Assembly (NCBI RefSeq): GCF_009193305.1
Contig: NZ_WBVS01000001.1
Location: 186,001-250,000, forward strand
Source of the DNA: Bifidobacterium cebidarum
GTDB taxonomy: Bacteria; Actinomycetota; Actinomycetes; Actinomycetales; Bifidobacteriaceae
Direction: 5' to 3'
Length of the DNA stretch: 64,000 nt
Below the pieces are notes generated by a model. That model ran no database searches and was not told where the DNA came from. It saw only the letters and a list, made by a program, of their open reading frames with translations. Positions 35,325 to 43,460 of this stretch are shown here, piece after piece. Positions within the stretch are counted from its first letter, which is position 1. The number at the start of each line of letters is the position of its first letter. Both the position numbers and the translations under genes were made by a program.

Positions 35325-36548
35325 TCAGCCCTTATGCGTAATCGGCTTCCACTGAGCCTTGGCGAAAATCGCCTGGAAGGAAATCGGTACGTAGCTGAGC
35401 ATGTAGATCGGGAAACTCAGTACGTATGCCAGCAATTCCTTATTGGAAGCGCCGATTTGGTCGCGCTCAACGATAATGGTCAATGCGGCGAGCGCCATCA
35501 GGCCGAGCACGGATGTGATGATGCCGTTCGACCACCCCACCAAAGACTGCCATTGGCTCGTCCAGCTCACAAAACCGAATGCCGCGAACAACGCACCCAT
35601 GATGACGCGTGCCACGCCGAGCACGGTGAACGGGCAGAGCATCAACGTGAAATCGATGCAGGAGAAGTCACGTTCACGTACCGCGCGTTTGAGCAACGCG
35701 GGACCATAGTAACGGAATACCTGCAGGAAGCCCTTGCTCCAACGCAAGCGCTGACGCCAGCTTTGCGCGAACGTCACCGGCTGCTCATCGTAAAGGATCG
35801 CATTGCCGCAATACCCGATGCGATCGCCATGCAGAATCGAATCCATCGTGAACTCGAGATCTTCGGTCAGCAGATGGAACTTCCATCCCCTGTTGCGCTT
35901 CATGACATCGCAGGAGAACATGAATCCCGTACCACCCACGTGGCAGGAGGAGCCCAGAATCATGCGGGAGTTGGAAAGGAATCGCGATTCGCGGATGAAC
36001 CACAGCGCGGAACCGGAAGACACCCAATTGTCGGCGAGATTCACTGAATTGCGGTAGCTGGTCAAGATCTTGAAGCCGGCGCTAAAGCCCTTGTTCATCT
36101 CTTCGAAGTAGTGCTTATCGAGCTTGTTATCGGCATCGAAGACGAAATAGGCGGCATAATCATCGGCCGCACCGGTTTCCAGCATATGGTTCAGCAGATA
36201 GGTCAGCGCATATCCTTTGCCGATCTGCTCCATATTGTGACGCTCCAGCACATGGCAGCCGCGGGCACGGACCACATCGGCGGTGTGATCGGTGCAGTTG
36301 TCGGCCACCAGCCAAATATCGATCAGCGAGGACGGGTAGGTCTGCGCATGAATCGAATCGATGAGGTTGCCGATGACGTTCTCCTCATTCCTGGCGGAGA
36401 TCAGCACGGCATATCGGTTGGTCATCGGCGCGTCGGGGAATCGCACGGGCTTGGCGAACAGGGACATCACAATGCACACGCCCTGATACACCATGCCGGC
36501 ACCGCCGACGATGAACAGCAGCACATCAAGCACAGAGAGCAGCGTCAT
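35325..36548 (-). CDS. Membrane glycosyltransferase, family 2 (processive type)
   Basis: This 407-residue protein has an N-terminal transmembrane segment, a GT-A domain (residues ~45-270) and three to four C-terminal helices. Visible motifs are YAVLISARNEENVIGNLI, the DxD-like FVFDADNKLD, TED in LLTEDLEFT, and the processive motif QRLRW. It resembles hyaluronan/chitin synthase-like or poly-N-acetylglucosamine-type synthases. The ATG at 36548 overlaps the upstream stop codon (TGATG), so it is translationally coupled to the AI-2E-type permease. A role in surface glycan or glycolipid synthesis is inferred. Confidence 0.85.
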   Translation of the reverse strand: MTLLSVLDVLLFIVGGAGMVYQGVCIVMSLFAKPVRFPDAPMTNRYAVLISARNEENVIGNLIDSIHAQTYPSSLIDIWLVADNCTDHTADVVRARGCHVLERHNMEQIGKGYALTYLLNHMLETGAADDYAAYFVFDADNKLDKHYFEEMNKGFSAGFKILTSYRNSVNLADNWVSSGSALWFIRESRFLSNSRMILGSSCHVGGTGFMFSCDVMKRNRGWKFHLLTEDLEFTMDSILHGDRIGYCGNAILYDEQPVTFAQSWRQRLRWSKGFLQVFRYYGPALLKRAVRERDFSCIDFTLMLCPFTVLGVARVIMGALFAAFGFVSWTSQWQSLVGWSNGIITSVLGLMALAALTIIVERDQIGASNKELLAYVLSFPIYMLSYVPISFQAIFAKAQWKPITHKG

Positions 36549-38167
36549 CAGCGCCACCCCGCTCTCGGGTTGCTGCTGGCGGGGGACTTGGCCTCGTCCG
36601 ATTTGCTCACATCAACTCCGTTCGCATGTTTGTTGGTCGACTCAGCGGTCGATGGCGTTGCGGTCCGCCCGTCTTCGGCTTCCTTGGCTTCTTCGGTACC
36701 TCGCAAACCAGGCTTTGCCATGCCCGAAGCATTGCCGGAAAGCACGTGCTTCGGAATCGCCACTGTAGCGGACTCATCATCCTCGGGAAGCAAAGGACCT
36801 CCCTGTTCAAGGGCGTACAGTTCCTGCTGCAATCTGCGCAGCTCCTCATCCATAGGCACTTTCTTGGTCGAGCCTTTGGCGGCGCGCGGCACATGCTCGC
36901 CAATCGGATGCAGCACGTGTTCGCCGAACGCCTCGGAAGCCTCCACGATCCTGGACTTCTTCTCGGGTACCGGGTCATACATCAGCGGCGAATCGACGAG
37001 CTCGTACCGCCTGGTGTAGGCACGGAAAATCACCTGGATCGAAGCCGTGACCGGCAAAGCGAGGAAGGCACCCAAAGCTCCGAACAGCGAGCCGAACGCC
37101 AGGACGGCGAGGAAGGCCAGGGCGGCATTGATGTCCATCGTGCGCTGGGAGATCCTCGGGGAAAGAATCAGGTTCTCGATCTGCTGATAGATGATGATGA
37201 ACACCAGCACGGCGAGCGCGTACGTCCATCCACGATTGCCCCAGGCGAACAGCACCGGCAAAGCGCCACCGATATAGGTGCCCACCGTCGGAATGAACTG
37301 GGAAACCACGCCGCAGAACAGGGCCAACGGCAGCCAATACGGCACTTGCAGCACCTCGAGGAAAATCGCGGTGCAGGCTGCATTAATCAATGCCAGGATT
37401 GAGCGGGAGAACAGGAAGGACGAAATCTGGTCCTGCGCCACGGTCCACACCAACAGGAATCGGCGCTGGGTGTTGGGAGCGAGCCAACGGCAGAACGAAC
37501 GGCGCAGTTTCGGGCCGGCTGCGGAAATGTAATACGTGGTCATAATCACGGTCATGAGGTTCAGCAGGAAGCCCATCAGCCCGCTTACCGTGCTCATGGC
37601 GGTGCCTGCGAAGTCGGTGACCCAGGACGTCTGGATGTTATTGAGAATTTCCGAGCCAAGACTGTTGATTTCAGGCAGTTCGAACGTGCTATATTGCCCG
37701 ATGAATTCACGAATCTGCTCATACATGGCCGGCAGTCCGCTGACCATGGCGATGACCTGTGAGACGAACATATTGCCGAACAGGGTGAGCAGCACACAGA
37801 TGATGATGGCAAGCCCCACCATGCCGGTGGCGGATGCCGCGCCACGCTTCCAGCCATGCTCCACCAAAGCCAGCACCAACGGTTCGATGGCCAATGCGAT
37901 GAACAGGGAAATGATGATATCGAGCACCAGATAGGAGATGCTGCCCCAGGAACGCCAACAGAAGCTGAACACCACAATGGCTATGGCCACGTAGAACAAC
38001 GCGCGTCCGAACCATTCCGGAGGCCTGCGAGGGTCGCCTTTGGCGGGGAACAGAGAACCCAGGTCGATGCGGTTTTCCTCCCCTCTGGGTGCTCCGGATT
38101 GTGGATTGGCGGCACTGGTGGTATCACCGGCGCCTGATTCATAGGTATTGCGCGCGCTTTCGCTCAT
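36548..38167 (-). CDS. AI-2E-family transporter
   Basis: This 539-residue polytopic protein has about eight helices with the family region LPLALFCGVVSQFIPTVGTYIGGALPVL followed by NLILSPRISQRTMDINA. An ~50-residue polar N-terminus and a ~150-residue charged C-terminal tail (coiled or disordered) are longer than in simple family members. The family includes the AI-2 exporter TqsA and Na+/H+ antiporters, so substrate cannot be assigned. GGGGAGCC precedes the ATG. It is coupled to the glycosyltransferase downstream. Confidence 0.85.
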   Translation of the reverse strand: MSESARNTYESGAGDTTSAANPQSGAPRGEENRIDLGSLFPAKGDPRRPPEWFGRALFYVAIAIVVFSFCWRSWGSISYLVLDIIISLFIALAIEPLVLALVEHGWKRGAASATGMVGLAIIICVLLTLFGNMFVSQVIAMVSGLPAMYEQIREFIGQYSTFELPEINSLGSEILNNIQTSWVTDFAGTAMSTVSGLMGFLLNLMTVIMTTYYISAAGPKLRRSFCRWLAPNTQRRFLLVWTVAQDQISSFLFSRSILALINAACTAIFLEVLQVPYWLPLALFCGVVSQFIPTVGTYIGGALPVLFAWGNRGWTYALAVLVFIIIYQQIENLILSPRISQRTMDINAALAFLAVLAFGSLFGALGAFLALPVTASIQVIFRAYTRRYELVDSPLMYDPVPEKKSRIVEASEAFGEHVLHPIGEHVPRAAKGSTKKVPMDEELRRLQQELYALEQGGPLLPEDDESATVAIPKHVLSGNASGMAKPGLRGTEEAKEAEDGRTATPSTAESTNKHANGVDVSKSDEAKSPASSNPRAGWR

Positions 38168-38308
38168 GGCTCCCCATTGTAGCGAGGGGCTCGATGTTGC
38201 CGGCCGATTTCAGATGCTCGCGCAATGCTCATGCAATGTGCATGCCGTCCGCGCGCCAACGGGCCGGATTGTTTGCCGGAGTACACCCGCTTTTCTATCC
38301 TTGGAACC

Positions 38309-39235
38309 ATGCTTACCGTTTCGATCATCATCCCAGCGTGGAACGAATCCGAACGTATTCGCGATTGCCTGCTGAATGCCACAAGGCAAACCGTGATGCC
38401 GCATGAGGTGTTGGTGGTGGACAATCGCTCCACCGACAACACCTGCGGGATCGTCGAACAGTTCATCGCCGAACATCCTGAGGCTCCGGTCAAATTGCTG
38501 CATCAGGACGATGAGCAGGGTCTGATTCCCACGCGTAACTATGGTCTGAACCACGCCACGGGTGATGTGCTCGGTCGCTTCGACGCCGACTGCATGATTC
38601 GCCCGGATTGGGTGGAGGTGGTCAGCGGCATCTTCACCGAGGACCCTGAGGCGATGGGTGCCACGGGGCCAGTGATGTATTACGACATGCCGTCACGCCA
38701 TTTCGGTTTGCGCGGTGACAATTCCCTGCGTAAGCGCATCTACCGTGCCGATGGCGGTCAGCCGTTGCTGTTCGGCTCGAATATGGCGCTGCGTGCCTCG
38801 GCCTGGCATCAGATCGCGGACGAGGTGTGCCGAGATAAGGCCGATATGATGCATGAAGACATTGATATTTCCCTGCATCTGATGGGCAAGGATCTGAAAA
38901 CCGTGTATTCGCCGCGCATGATCGCCGCGATGAGTGCCCGACGCATGGATACGTCGCTGAGCTCGTTCCTCAACTACATGCGCCGTTTCAAGAACACGTT
39001 CAACGCGCACCCGCAGCATTGGCGCAAACACAAGCCCGAGATTCTGTTCACCGCCATGTACCCGGCGATGCATCTGTTCTACCCGGTGTGGCAGAAGGTG
39101 TTGAACACCGCCGACATCAACCCGGCCGAGGCCGCGTGGATCAACGAGCAGATGGAGTTGGCTGAGGCACAGGGCAAGAAGCTCTATGCCGAGACGCCTA
39201 CGGATGAGGAATACGACGAGAAACACGAGAAGTAA
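38309..39235 (+). CDS. Glycosyltransferase family 2
   Basis: This 308-residue cytosolic or membrane-associated GT-A enzyme starts MLTVSIIIPAWNESERI, with nucleotide-binding VLVVDNRSTDNT and the metal-binding DxD in GRFDADCMIR. The acceptor region includes EDIDISLHLMGK. The start at 38309 was preferred because upstream codons (from 38225) are non-conserved in character. The ribosome-binding site TTGGAACC is modest. It is divergent from the AI-2E gene and followed by a strong terminator. Donor and acceptor sugars are unknown. Confidence 0.86.
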   Translation: MLTVSIIIPAWNESERIRDCLLNATRQTVMPHEVLVVDNRSTDNTCGIVEQFIAEHPEAPVKLLHQDDEQGLIPTRNYGLNHATGDVLGRFDADCMIRPDWVEVVSGIFTEDPEAMGATGPVMYYDMPSRHFGLRGDNSLRKRIYRADGGQPLLFGSNMALRASAWHQIADEVCRDKADMMHEDIDISLHLMGKDLKTVYSPRMIAAMSARRMDTSLSSFLNYMRRFKNTFNAHPQHWRKHKPEILFTAMYPAMHLFYPVWQKVLNTADINPAEAAWINEQMELAEAQGKKLYAETPTDEEYDEKHEK

Positions 39236-39259
39236 TACCCGCCGAACCGGTCTAAAGAC

Positions 39260-39300
39260 AACTGAGGGAGCCACAAATACCTGTGGCTCCCTCAGTTTTG
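39260..39300 (+). terminator. Terminator after the glycosyltransferase
   Basis: A 15-16 bp stem (ACTGAGGGAGCCACA with its exact complement at 39282-39296) is followed by TTTTG. Confidence 0.9.
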
Positions 39301-39309
39301 TTATGCAAG

Positions 39310-39363
39310 CCTGATTCCTTCTCATCAAGCTCGTCAAGCTTTTCAAGCTCTTCAAGAAGGAAT
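39310..39363. repeat. Hairpin with tandem TCAAGCT words in its loop
   Basis: TGATTCCTTCT and AGAAGGAATCA form 11 bp arms around four short near-repeats of TCAAGCT. The repeat lies just past the leftward fucO stop and is a probable terminator or mRNA 3' structure. Confidence 0.5.
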
Positions 39364-39374
39364 CATGCGCAACA

Positions 39375-40526
39375 TCACATCAGCGACTTGTAGATGGCGA
39401 GGATGTCCTCTTCAGTGGCCTTGCGCGGGTTGCCCGGGGTGCACACGTCGTTGAAGGCATCGTGGGCCAGCGGCTCGAGATCGGCTTCAGTGGCACCGAC
39501 TTCGGAGATGGTGGTCGGGTTCTTCAGATCGACGGTGAGCTTGTGGACGGCCTGCACGGCCTCTTCACGAACCTTCTCGAGGTCGCCGGTGTAGGCGTCC
39601 TCAACGCCGAAGGCATCGGCGATGTCACGATACTTCTCACCGGTGAAGTCCTTGTTGTATTCCATGACCGGGGCCAGCAGAATGCCGTTGGCGACACCGT
39701 GGGCCACGCCGAGACGGCCGCCCAGCGGGTGGGCCATGCCGTGCACCAAGCCGAGGCCGACGTTGGAGTAAGCCATACCGGTGATGTAGGAGGCGTATGC
39801 CATCTGCTCACCGGCCGGGATGTCGCCGTCTGCGGACTTGGCAAGGTTCTTGGCGATCATGCGAATGGTCTGCATGGACAGGCAGTCGGACAGGCTCCAA
39901 GCGCCCGGGGTGATGTAGCCCTCGATGGCGTGGGTCAGGGCGTCCAGGCCGGTGGCGACTTTCAGGCCGCGTGGCATGGAATCGGTCAGATCAGGGTCGA
40001 CGAAGGCGACGATCGGGATATCATGCGGGTCGACAGCCACGAACTTGCGCTTGTTGGCGGTGTCGGTGATCACGTAGTTGATGGTGGTCTCGGATGCGGT
40101 GCCTGCGGTGGTCGGCACGCCGAAAATCGGGACGGACGGGTTCTTGGTGTCGGCGACGCCCTCAAGGGAGAGCACGTCGGAGAACTCCGGGTTCGCGGTG
40201 ATGATGCCGATGCCCTTGCAGGTATCCTGCGGGGAGCCGCCGCCCAGGCCGATCAGGAAGTCGGCACCGGATGCAGCGAACTTCTCAACGCCATCCTTGA
40301 TGCACTCAACCGGCGGATTCGGCTTGACATTGGAGAAGACCTCGTATGGCAGGCCTGCCTCGTCCAGGACCTTGGTGACCTTCTCAGCGGTGCCGGTCTC
40401 CAGCAGAACCGGATCAGTGACGATAAATGCCTTGGTGAACCCGTGCTGTTTCGCAACGGTGGGGATTTCCTTGATGGCACCACGGCCGAAGTATGCGGTC
40501 TGGTTGAAAATCATCCGATAGACCAT
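39375..40526 (-). CDS. fucO: Lactaldehyde reductase (iron-dependent group III alcohol dehydrogenase)
   Basis: This 383-residue NADH enzyme reduces lactaldehyde to 1,2-propanediol during fucose/rhamnose fermentation. It has GGGSPQDTCKGIG (nucleotide binding) and the iron-ligand helices GLDALTHAIEGYIT and GLVHGMAHPLGGRLGVAHGVANG. The start MVYRMIFNQTAYFGRG follows AAAGGAGC. The first six codons coincide with the left attachment site of the integrated element. The ribosome-binding site and codons 1-5 appear to come from the element, not the original locus, yet the encoded N-terminus is unchanged. Confidence 0.94.
   Translation of the reverse strand: MVYRMIFNQTAYFGRGAIKEIPTVAKQHGFTKAFIVTDPVLLETGTAEKVTKVLDEAGLPYEVFSNVKPNPPVECIKDGVEKFAASGADFLIGLGGGSPQDTCKGIGIITANPEFSDVLSLEGVADTKNPSVPIFGVPTTAGTASETTINYVITDTANKRKFVAVDPHDIPIVAFVDPDLTDSMPRGLKVATGLDALTHAIEGYITPGAWSLSDCLSMQTIRMIAKNLAKSADGDIPAGEQMAYASYITGMAYSNVGLGLVHGMAHPLGGRLGVAHGVANGILLAPVMEYNKDFTGEKYRDIADAFGVEDAYTGDLEKVREEAVQAVHKLTVDLKNPTTISEVGATEADLEPLAHDAFNDVCTPGNPRKATEEDILAIYKSLM
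40508..40526 (-). repeat. Left attachment site (att) overlapping fucO codons 1-7
   Basis: On the minus strand this reads ATGGTCTATCGGATGATTT. The right copy differs only by T for C at base 6 and C for G at base 12, both synonymous in the MVYRMI reading. Confidence 0.85.
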
Positions 40527-40579
40527 TTTTATGCTCCTTTGCATTGGAACCATTGGGTTTTGCTGGTGTCGCATTCTCC

Positions 40580-40600
40580 CCGGTAAAAAGTCCGGTAAAA
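40580..40600. repeat. CCGGTAAAA direct repeats near the left end
   Basis: CCGGTAAAA occurs at 40580-40588 and 40592-40600. CCGGTAAA recurs at 46813-46820 beside the right att site, with a variant CGGGTAAAAAG at 46736-46746. They are candidate integrase arm-binding sites. Confidence 0.45.
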
Positions 40601-40662
40601 GAATACGACACCTTCACGAATGATTATAGACCGGGATGGTATGACATCCCGCATGTTGTGTG

Positions 40663-41334
40663 TTAGTAAATGTCAGCGATTATTCCCCGCGCTTTGCGTA
40701 GCTGCTGCATGGCAAACCGGGGGTCATCCACCGCGCTATTGAGCAGCATTTGCAGCTCGGCATCGGGGAGGCTCTTTGCGTATCGAATCCAGCTTGCCGC
40801 ATCGTCGAGCATCCCGGTGGCGGCGTAGGCTTGGTTCGTTCCCATAGCGGGCAGGCGGAGCTTGGGACACTTTCGTTTTGTCTTGCGTATTGCTACCTCG
40901 GTGCAGGGGATGCCTACCATGTTTTCGGGGCATAGCACCCACGCGGATAGGCACCGGCATAGAAGCCATTTGCTGGGCCTATAAATGTCCCAATCCCATG
41001 TCAGCGGCCCCGTACCTCGGATGGCGGCGGTGTTATACGTATCGAATGTGTCCCGTTCGCTTTTTGGTCGGTCTTCAAAGCCCCAATCATTGAAGACGTC
41101 CAGCAACCTTTGCTTGTCATCTTCCGTGGGCATTTCGTCCTCGCTCAGGAGGGGCAGACCGAGGCACTCCATTGCGACGGTTGCAATCCGGGTTGCGCCG
41201 TCCAGAATGTCCTCGCGGACAATCTCCATTGGCATGCCCTCGGGAATGACCACGGTCGCGCTCTCCTCATAGGCGGCTTCGAGCTCTTGGGGCAAGGCCA
41301 GCCCCCGGTCGCTCGTGATTCGTATCGTCTTCAT
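40663..41334 (-). CDS. Element-encoded protein of unknown function, 223 residues
   Basis: This soluble protein starts MKTIRITSDRGLALPQELEA, behind GGAAAGGCAAAC. It has a central Trp/Cys-rich part (WDWDIYRPSKWLLCRCLSAWVLCPENM) and a helical C-terminus (LQQLRKARGIIADIY type). Not recognised. It is transcribed toward fucO, away from the rest of the element, so its promoter region (about 41335-41460) may also influence fucO. It could be a cargo or regulatory gene. Confidence 0.7.
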   Translation of the reverse strand: MKTIRITSDRGLALPQELEAAYEESATVVIPEGMPMEIVREDILDGATRIATVAMECLGLPLLSEDEMPTEDDKQRLLDVFNDWGFEDRPKSERDTFDTYNTAAIRGTGPLTWDWDIYRPSKWLLCRCLSAWVLCPENMVGIPCTEVAIRKTKRKCPKLRLPAMGTNQAYAATGMLDDAASWIRYAKSLPDAELQMLLNSAVDDPRFAMQQLRKARGIIADIY

Positions 41335-41457
41335 GTTTGCCTTTCCGTGCCGGTCTTTCCGGCCTCGCTAAGTTAATATCTGCCACCGTGGCTTTTCGTC
41401 ACCCGAGACCCCCTCGTAGGCCCCGTTTTTGATGTCTCCGCAAGCTGCTTCTTCAGG

Positions 41458-41490
41458 CTTATGTTACGTATTTGTAAAACTTATGTTACG
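41458..41490. repeat. Two CTTATGTTACG repeats, 22 bp apart
   Basis: Exact 11 bp direct repeats at 41458-41468 and 41480-41490 lie in the divergent intergenic region, followed by a GAACATGTTAACG partial palindrome. The spacing of two helical turns suits binding by a repressor or Rep. Confidence 0.6.
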
Positions 41491-41620
41491 AACATGTTAA
41501 CGATTCTCTGTCGTGCAGAAAACCCCGGTCCACCGAGGTTTTTGAAAAATCGCGTGTCCGATATTTACACGGTGACACGTCGGAAAGGCCGACGTGATGA
41601 TTTGGAAGGGAGCCTTTATT

Positions 41621-41986
41621 ATGGCTGGCTTTTCTCGTGTGACCGTTCCTGCTGGAACGATTGCTCCTTCGATGCGTTTCATTGCTCTCGCGTCCTATAA
41701 GGGCACGGAACCGCAGACCAATAGGGACGGCTCGCAGAAGCTTGTGGACGGTAAGCCCGTTTATCCGCTTCGCGGCTTGGCTGTCAAAGTTCTGCAAGCT
41801 GATGGGACTTGGCAGGTTGTTAACGACGTTTCCGTCAAGGCTCGTGTGGCAAAGGATTGGCCGCAACTGACTGAGCTTGTCCCAGTTGGAAGCGTGATTC
41901 TGACCCCGTACGTGAAGACCTCCGGTAATGGATACTCGTCCGTGGCGTGGTCGCTCGTTGTGGATGATTTGGATGTTGCCAAGTGA
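41621..41986 (+). CDS. Small orphan protein, candidate ssDNA-binding or accessory replication protein
   Basis: This 121-residue protein starts MAGFSRVTVPAGTIAPSMRF behind AAGGGAGCC. It is predicted mostly beta (alternating Val/Thr/Ile stretches such as GLAVKVLQADGTWQVVNDVSVKARV and SVAWSLVVDDLDVAK). It lacks Cys and transmembrane segments. The size and beta content, and its place as first gene of the rep operon, would fit an OB-fold ssDNA-binding protein as used by rolling-circle replicons, but no diagnostic motif is visible. Confidence 0.75.
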   Translation: MAGFSRVTVPAGTIAPSMRFIALASYKGTEPQTNRDGSQKLVDGKPVYPLRGLAVKVLQADGTWQVVNDVSVKARVAKDWPQLTELVPVGSVILTPYVKTSGNGYSSVAWSLVVDDLDVAK

Positions 41987-42042
41987 CCGGCTTTGCCGGT
42001 CGGCGGGGCTTCGGCCCCGCCCCCTCATGGGGGAGGTTTGAA

Positions 42043-42411
42043 ATGACTGGATTGTTCGCACGGCCTCGTGGTGCGGCTCCGTTGGAGGAATGCTTGGAGC
42101 TGGAAGGCTCGGGCGTATCCGCTGATGAATACCGGGCGGCGTGGCAGGCGGTTTGGGGAGACCTGTTGACCGTCTACGCATACGATGGCGACTTCATAGG
42201 TCTTACGCCCGTGGACGTGACTACGGAGTCGGATTGTGTTTGCAGACCTGAAGGCATTCGTAGGAACGTCGCTTTGCTTCGCTCCTATGGGGAGCTGGGT
42301 GGCCCCGATGCTTTGAGCGATGGTGATTACACGGAGATTTTTGGAAGGGAAGGATGGGACGATGACGGTTCAAGACTTGTCACCAACGCAAGCCCCTTGC
42401 CCCTTGTCTGA
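42043..42411 (+). CDS. Orphan element protein, paralogue of the next gene (A copy)
   Basis: This 122-residue protein starts at the ATG at 42043 behind GGGGGAGGTTTGAA. The core PLEECLELEGSGVSADEYRAAW and the later RRNVALLRSYG align with PLSEALQGTGLTVIDYVRFW and AYNAALFQEVR of the following protein, so the two look like diverged tandem copies. No known family. The gene overlaps the next one by 50 bp in another frame. Confidence 0.7.
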   Translation: MTGLFARPRGAAPLEECLELEGSGVSADEYRAAWQAVWGDLLTVYAYDGDFIGLTPVDVTTESDCVCRPEGIRRNVALLRSYGELGGPDALSDGDYTEIFGREGWDDDGSRLVTNASPLPLV

Positions 42412-42661
42412 GGCGCTTCAAGGCACCGGTTTGACCGTGATTGATTACGTGCGCTTCTGGAAATGGGCTGGGGCACCGGATGTGGCTGTCAATGACGTTT
42501 GGGGCATCACGCACTTTTACGCGATTGATGAAGCGGTACGTCAGGGGTTTCTTTTTGACCCGCTGGAGGTCGCGTACAACGCGGCGTTGTTCCAGGAGGT
42601 ACGTAGGGCGGCGCTTCGAGCGGCCGGTCTTGCCCTCGCTGACGGGAGACGGGGGAACTGA
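42362..42661 (+). CDS. Orphan element protein, paralogue of the previous gene (B copy)
   Basis: This 99-residue protein starts MTVQDLSPTQAPCPLSEAL, with GGAAGGATGGGACG before the ATG at 42362. It shares the PLxExL-G(S/T)G-(D/E)Y-W pattern with its neighbour. Its Trp/Tyr-rich middle (YVRFWKWAGAPDVAVNDVWG) suggests a compact helical domain. The stop is joined to the next start (TGATG), consistent with one polycistronic message. Confidence 0.7.
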   Translation: MTVQDLSPTQAPCPLSEALQGTGLTVIDYVRFWKWAGAPDVAVNDVWGITHFYAIDEAVRQGFLFDPLEVAYNAALFQEVRRAALRAAGLALADGRRGN

Positions 42662-42966
42662 TGACACTTGCAGGTCTTATAGGTTTCGCTATCGGATTCG
42701 TAGCGGGTTCGATAACGGCGGCAACGATTTTCGTTGCGATTGTTTGGATTGACGGAAAGGATTTTCACTATGAACGGGACAAAGCGGCCCGTGAAAGCGT
42801 GGCTGGAACCGGCGACATATTCGGCTCTCAGGATGTGGGCTGCGGCGATACCGGGCATGACCATCTCGAAGTTGGTGGGGGTGGCGGTGCGTCGGGAGCT
42901 GGCGAGGCTGCAAGCCCAGCAGAAGCCTCTCGATGTAACGGAACCCCGCCCGTCTGGAGGGGCTGA
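42661..42966 (+). CDS. Small single-helix membrane protein with Gly-rich tail, overlapping the next gene
   Basis: This is a 101-residue frame. The first 30 residues (MTLAGLIGFAIGFVAGSITA) form one membrane helix, followed by a polar, Gly/Ala/Ser-rich tail. It starts at the A of the previous stop codon (TGATG), good evidence for translation, but from 42770 it overlaps the next gene in another frame for about 200 bp. The tail may therefore be overprinted and non-essential. Confidence 0.5.
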   Translation: MTLAGLIGFAIGFVAGSITAATIFVAIVWIDGKDFHYERDKAARESVAGTGDIFGSQDVGCGDTGHDHLEVGGGGGASGAGEAASPAEASRCNGTPPVWRG

Positions 42967-43096
42967 CGGAAGAGGAAATAGACCCCCGCGTGGCGAGCGT
43001 GGCGAGCGTATCGAGGTCTCTAGGGACGGCTACGAGCGATGGCGACGAGAGCGGGCCGAGGCGAGGGCTACGCAAGATTCGGAGGCAGGGCAATGA
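42770..43096 (+). CDS. Ribbon-helix-helix-like DNA-binding protein
   Basis: This 108-residue basic protein starts MNGTKRPVKAWLEPATYSAL. The segment VKAWLEPATYSALRMWAAAI-PGMTISKLVGVAVRREL has the strand-helix-helix rhythm of MetJ/Arc/CopG proteins (split here for length), followed by an Arg/Gly-rich tail (RGNRPPRGERGERIEVSRDG). GGAAAGGATTTTCACT precedes the ATG. It overlaps the next start by four bases. A role in copy control, mobilisation or operon repression is plausible. Confidence 0.65.
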   Translation: MNGTKRPVKAWLEPATYSALRMWAAAIPGMTISKLVGVAVRRELARLQAQQKPLDVTEPRPSGGADGRGNRPPRGERGERIEVSRDGYERWRRERAEARATQDSEAGQ

Positions 43097-43284
43097 CAGC
43101 GCATGAGGTGCTGGAATGGCTTACGTCTACGCGCGTGCCGGTATGGTGCGTGGTTCTCGCTCTTTTTATTGGGATTTTCGCTCGCGAGCTGGTCGAGGCT
43201 TGGGGCCGTAGCCGGGAACGGGAACAGGCATATAAGGATTACTGGGACCGGAAAGGGGGTGAGAACGATGATGAGGATTATTGA
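43093..43284 (+). CDS. Small single-helix membrane protein
   Basis: The 63-residue protein has one membrane helix (VPVWCVVLALFIGIFARELV) and an acidic/charged C-terminal tail (REREQAYKDYWDRKGGENDD). The start overlaps the preceding stop by ATGA, and the end overlaps the next gene by 17 bp, so it belongs to the rep operon. Not recognised. Confidence 0.65.
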   Translation: MTAHEVLEWLTSTRVPVWCVVLALFIGIFARELVEAWGRSREREQAYKDYWDRKGGENDDEDY

Positions 43285-43459
43285 CGGCGAGCCTTACGTC
43301 TCGCAATCCGACGTCGCCGCGCTGGGTGAGGTCTCGGACACGCAGATTATGCGGCTTACTGCTCAGGGCGTTTTCCGTGACTCCATCCAACGGCTGAACG
43401 GGCGATGCTGGTACCGGCTCACCGACATGCTGAGCTGGCGTAGGTCCCGGCAGGGCTGA
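43268..43459 (+). CDS. Winged-helix/excisionase-like small protein
   Basis: A 63-residue protein with the layout of MerR/Xis-type winged helices: YVSQSDVAALGEVSDTQIMR as helix-turn-helix and LNGRCWYRLTDMLSWRRSR as wing and final helix. GGGGGTGAGAACG precedes the ATG at 43268. It lies directly before the iteron region and could act as excisionase for the integrase or as a replication regulator. Confidence 0.65.
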   Translation: MMRIIDGEPYVSQSDVAALGEVSDTQIMRLTAQGVFRDSIQRLNGRCWYRLTDMLSWRRSRQG

Positions 43460-43460
43460 T

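Noticed and set aside
43276..43305. Possible start of a separate gene at an upstream ATG within 43103-43459
   Set aside because: The frame before 43268 overlaps the membrane gene and lacks a ribosome-binding site; the ATG at 43268 has one.
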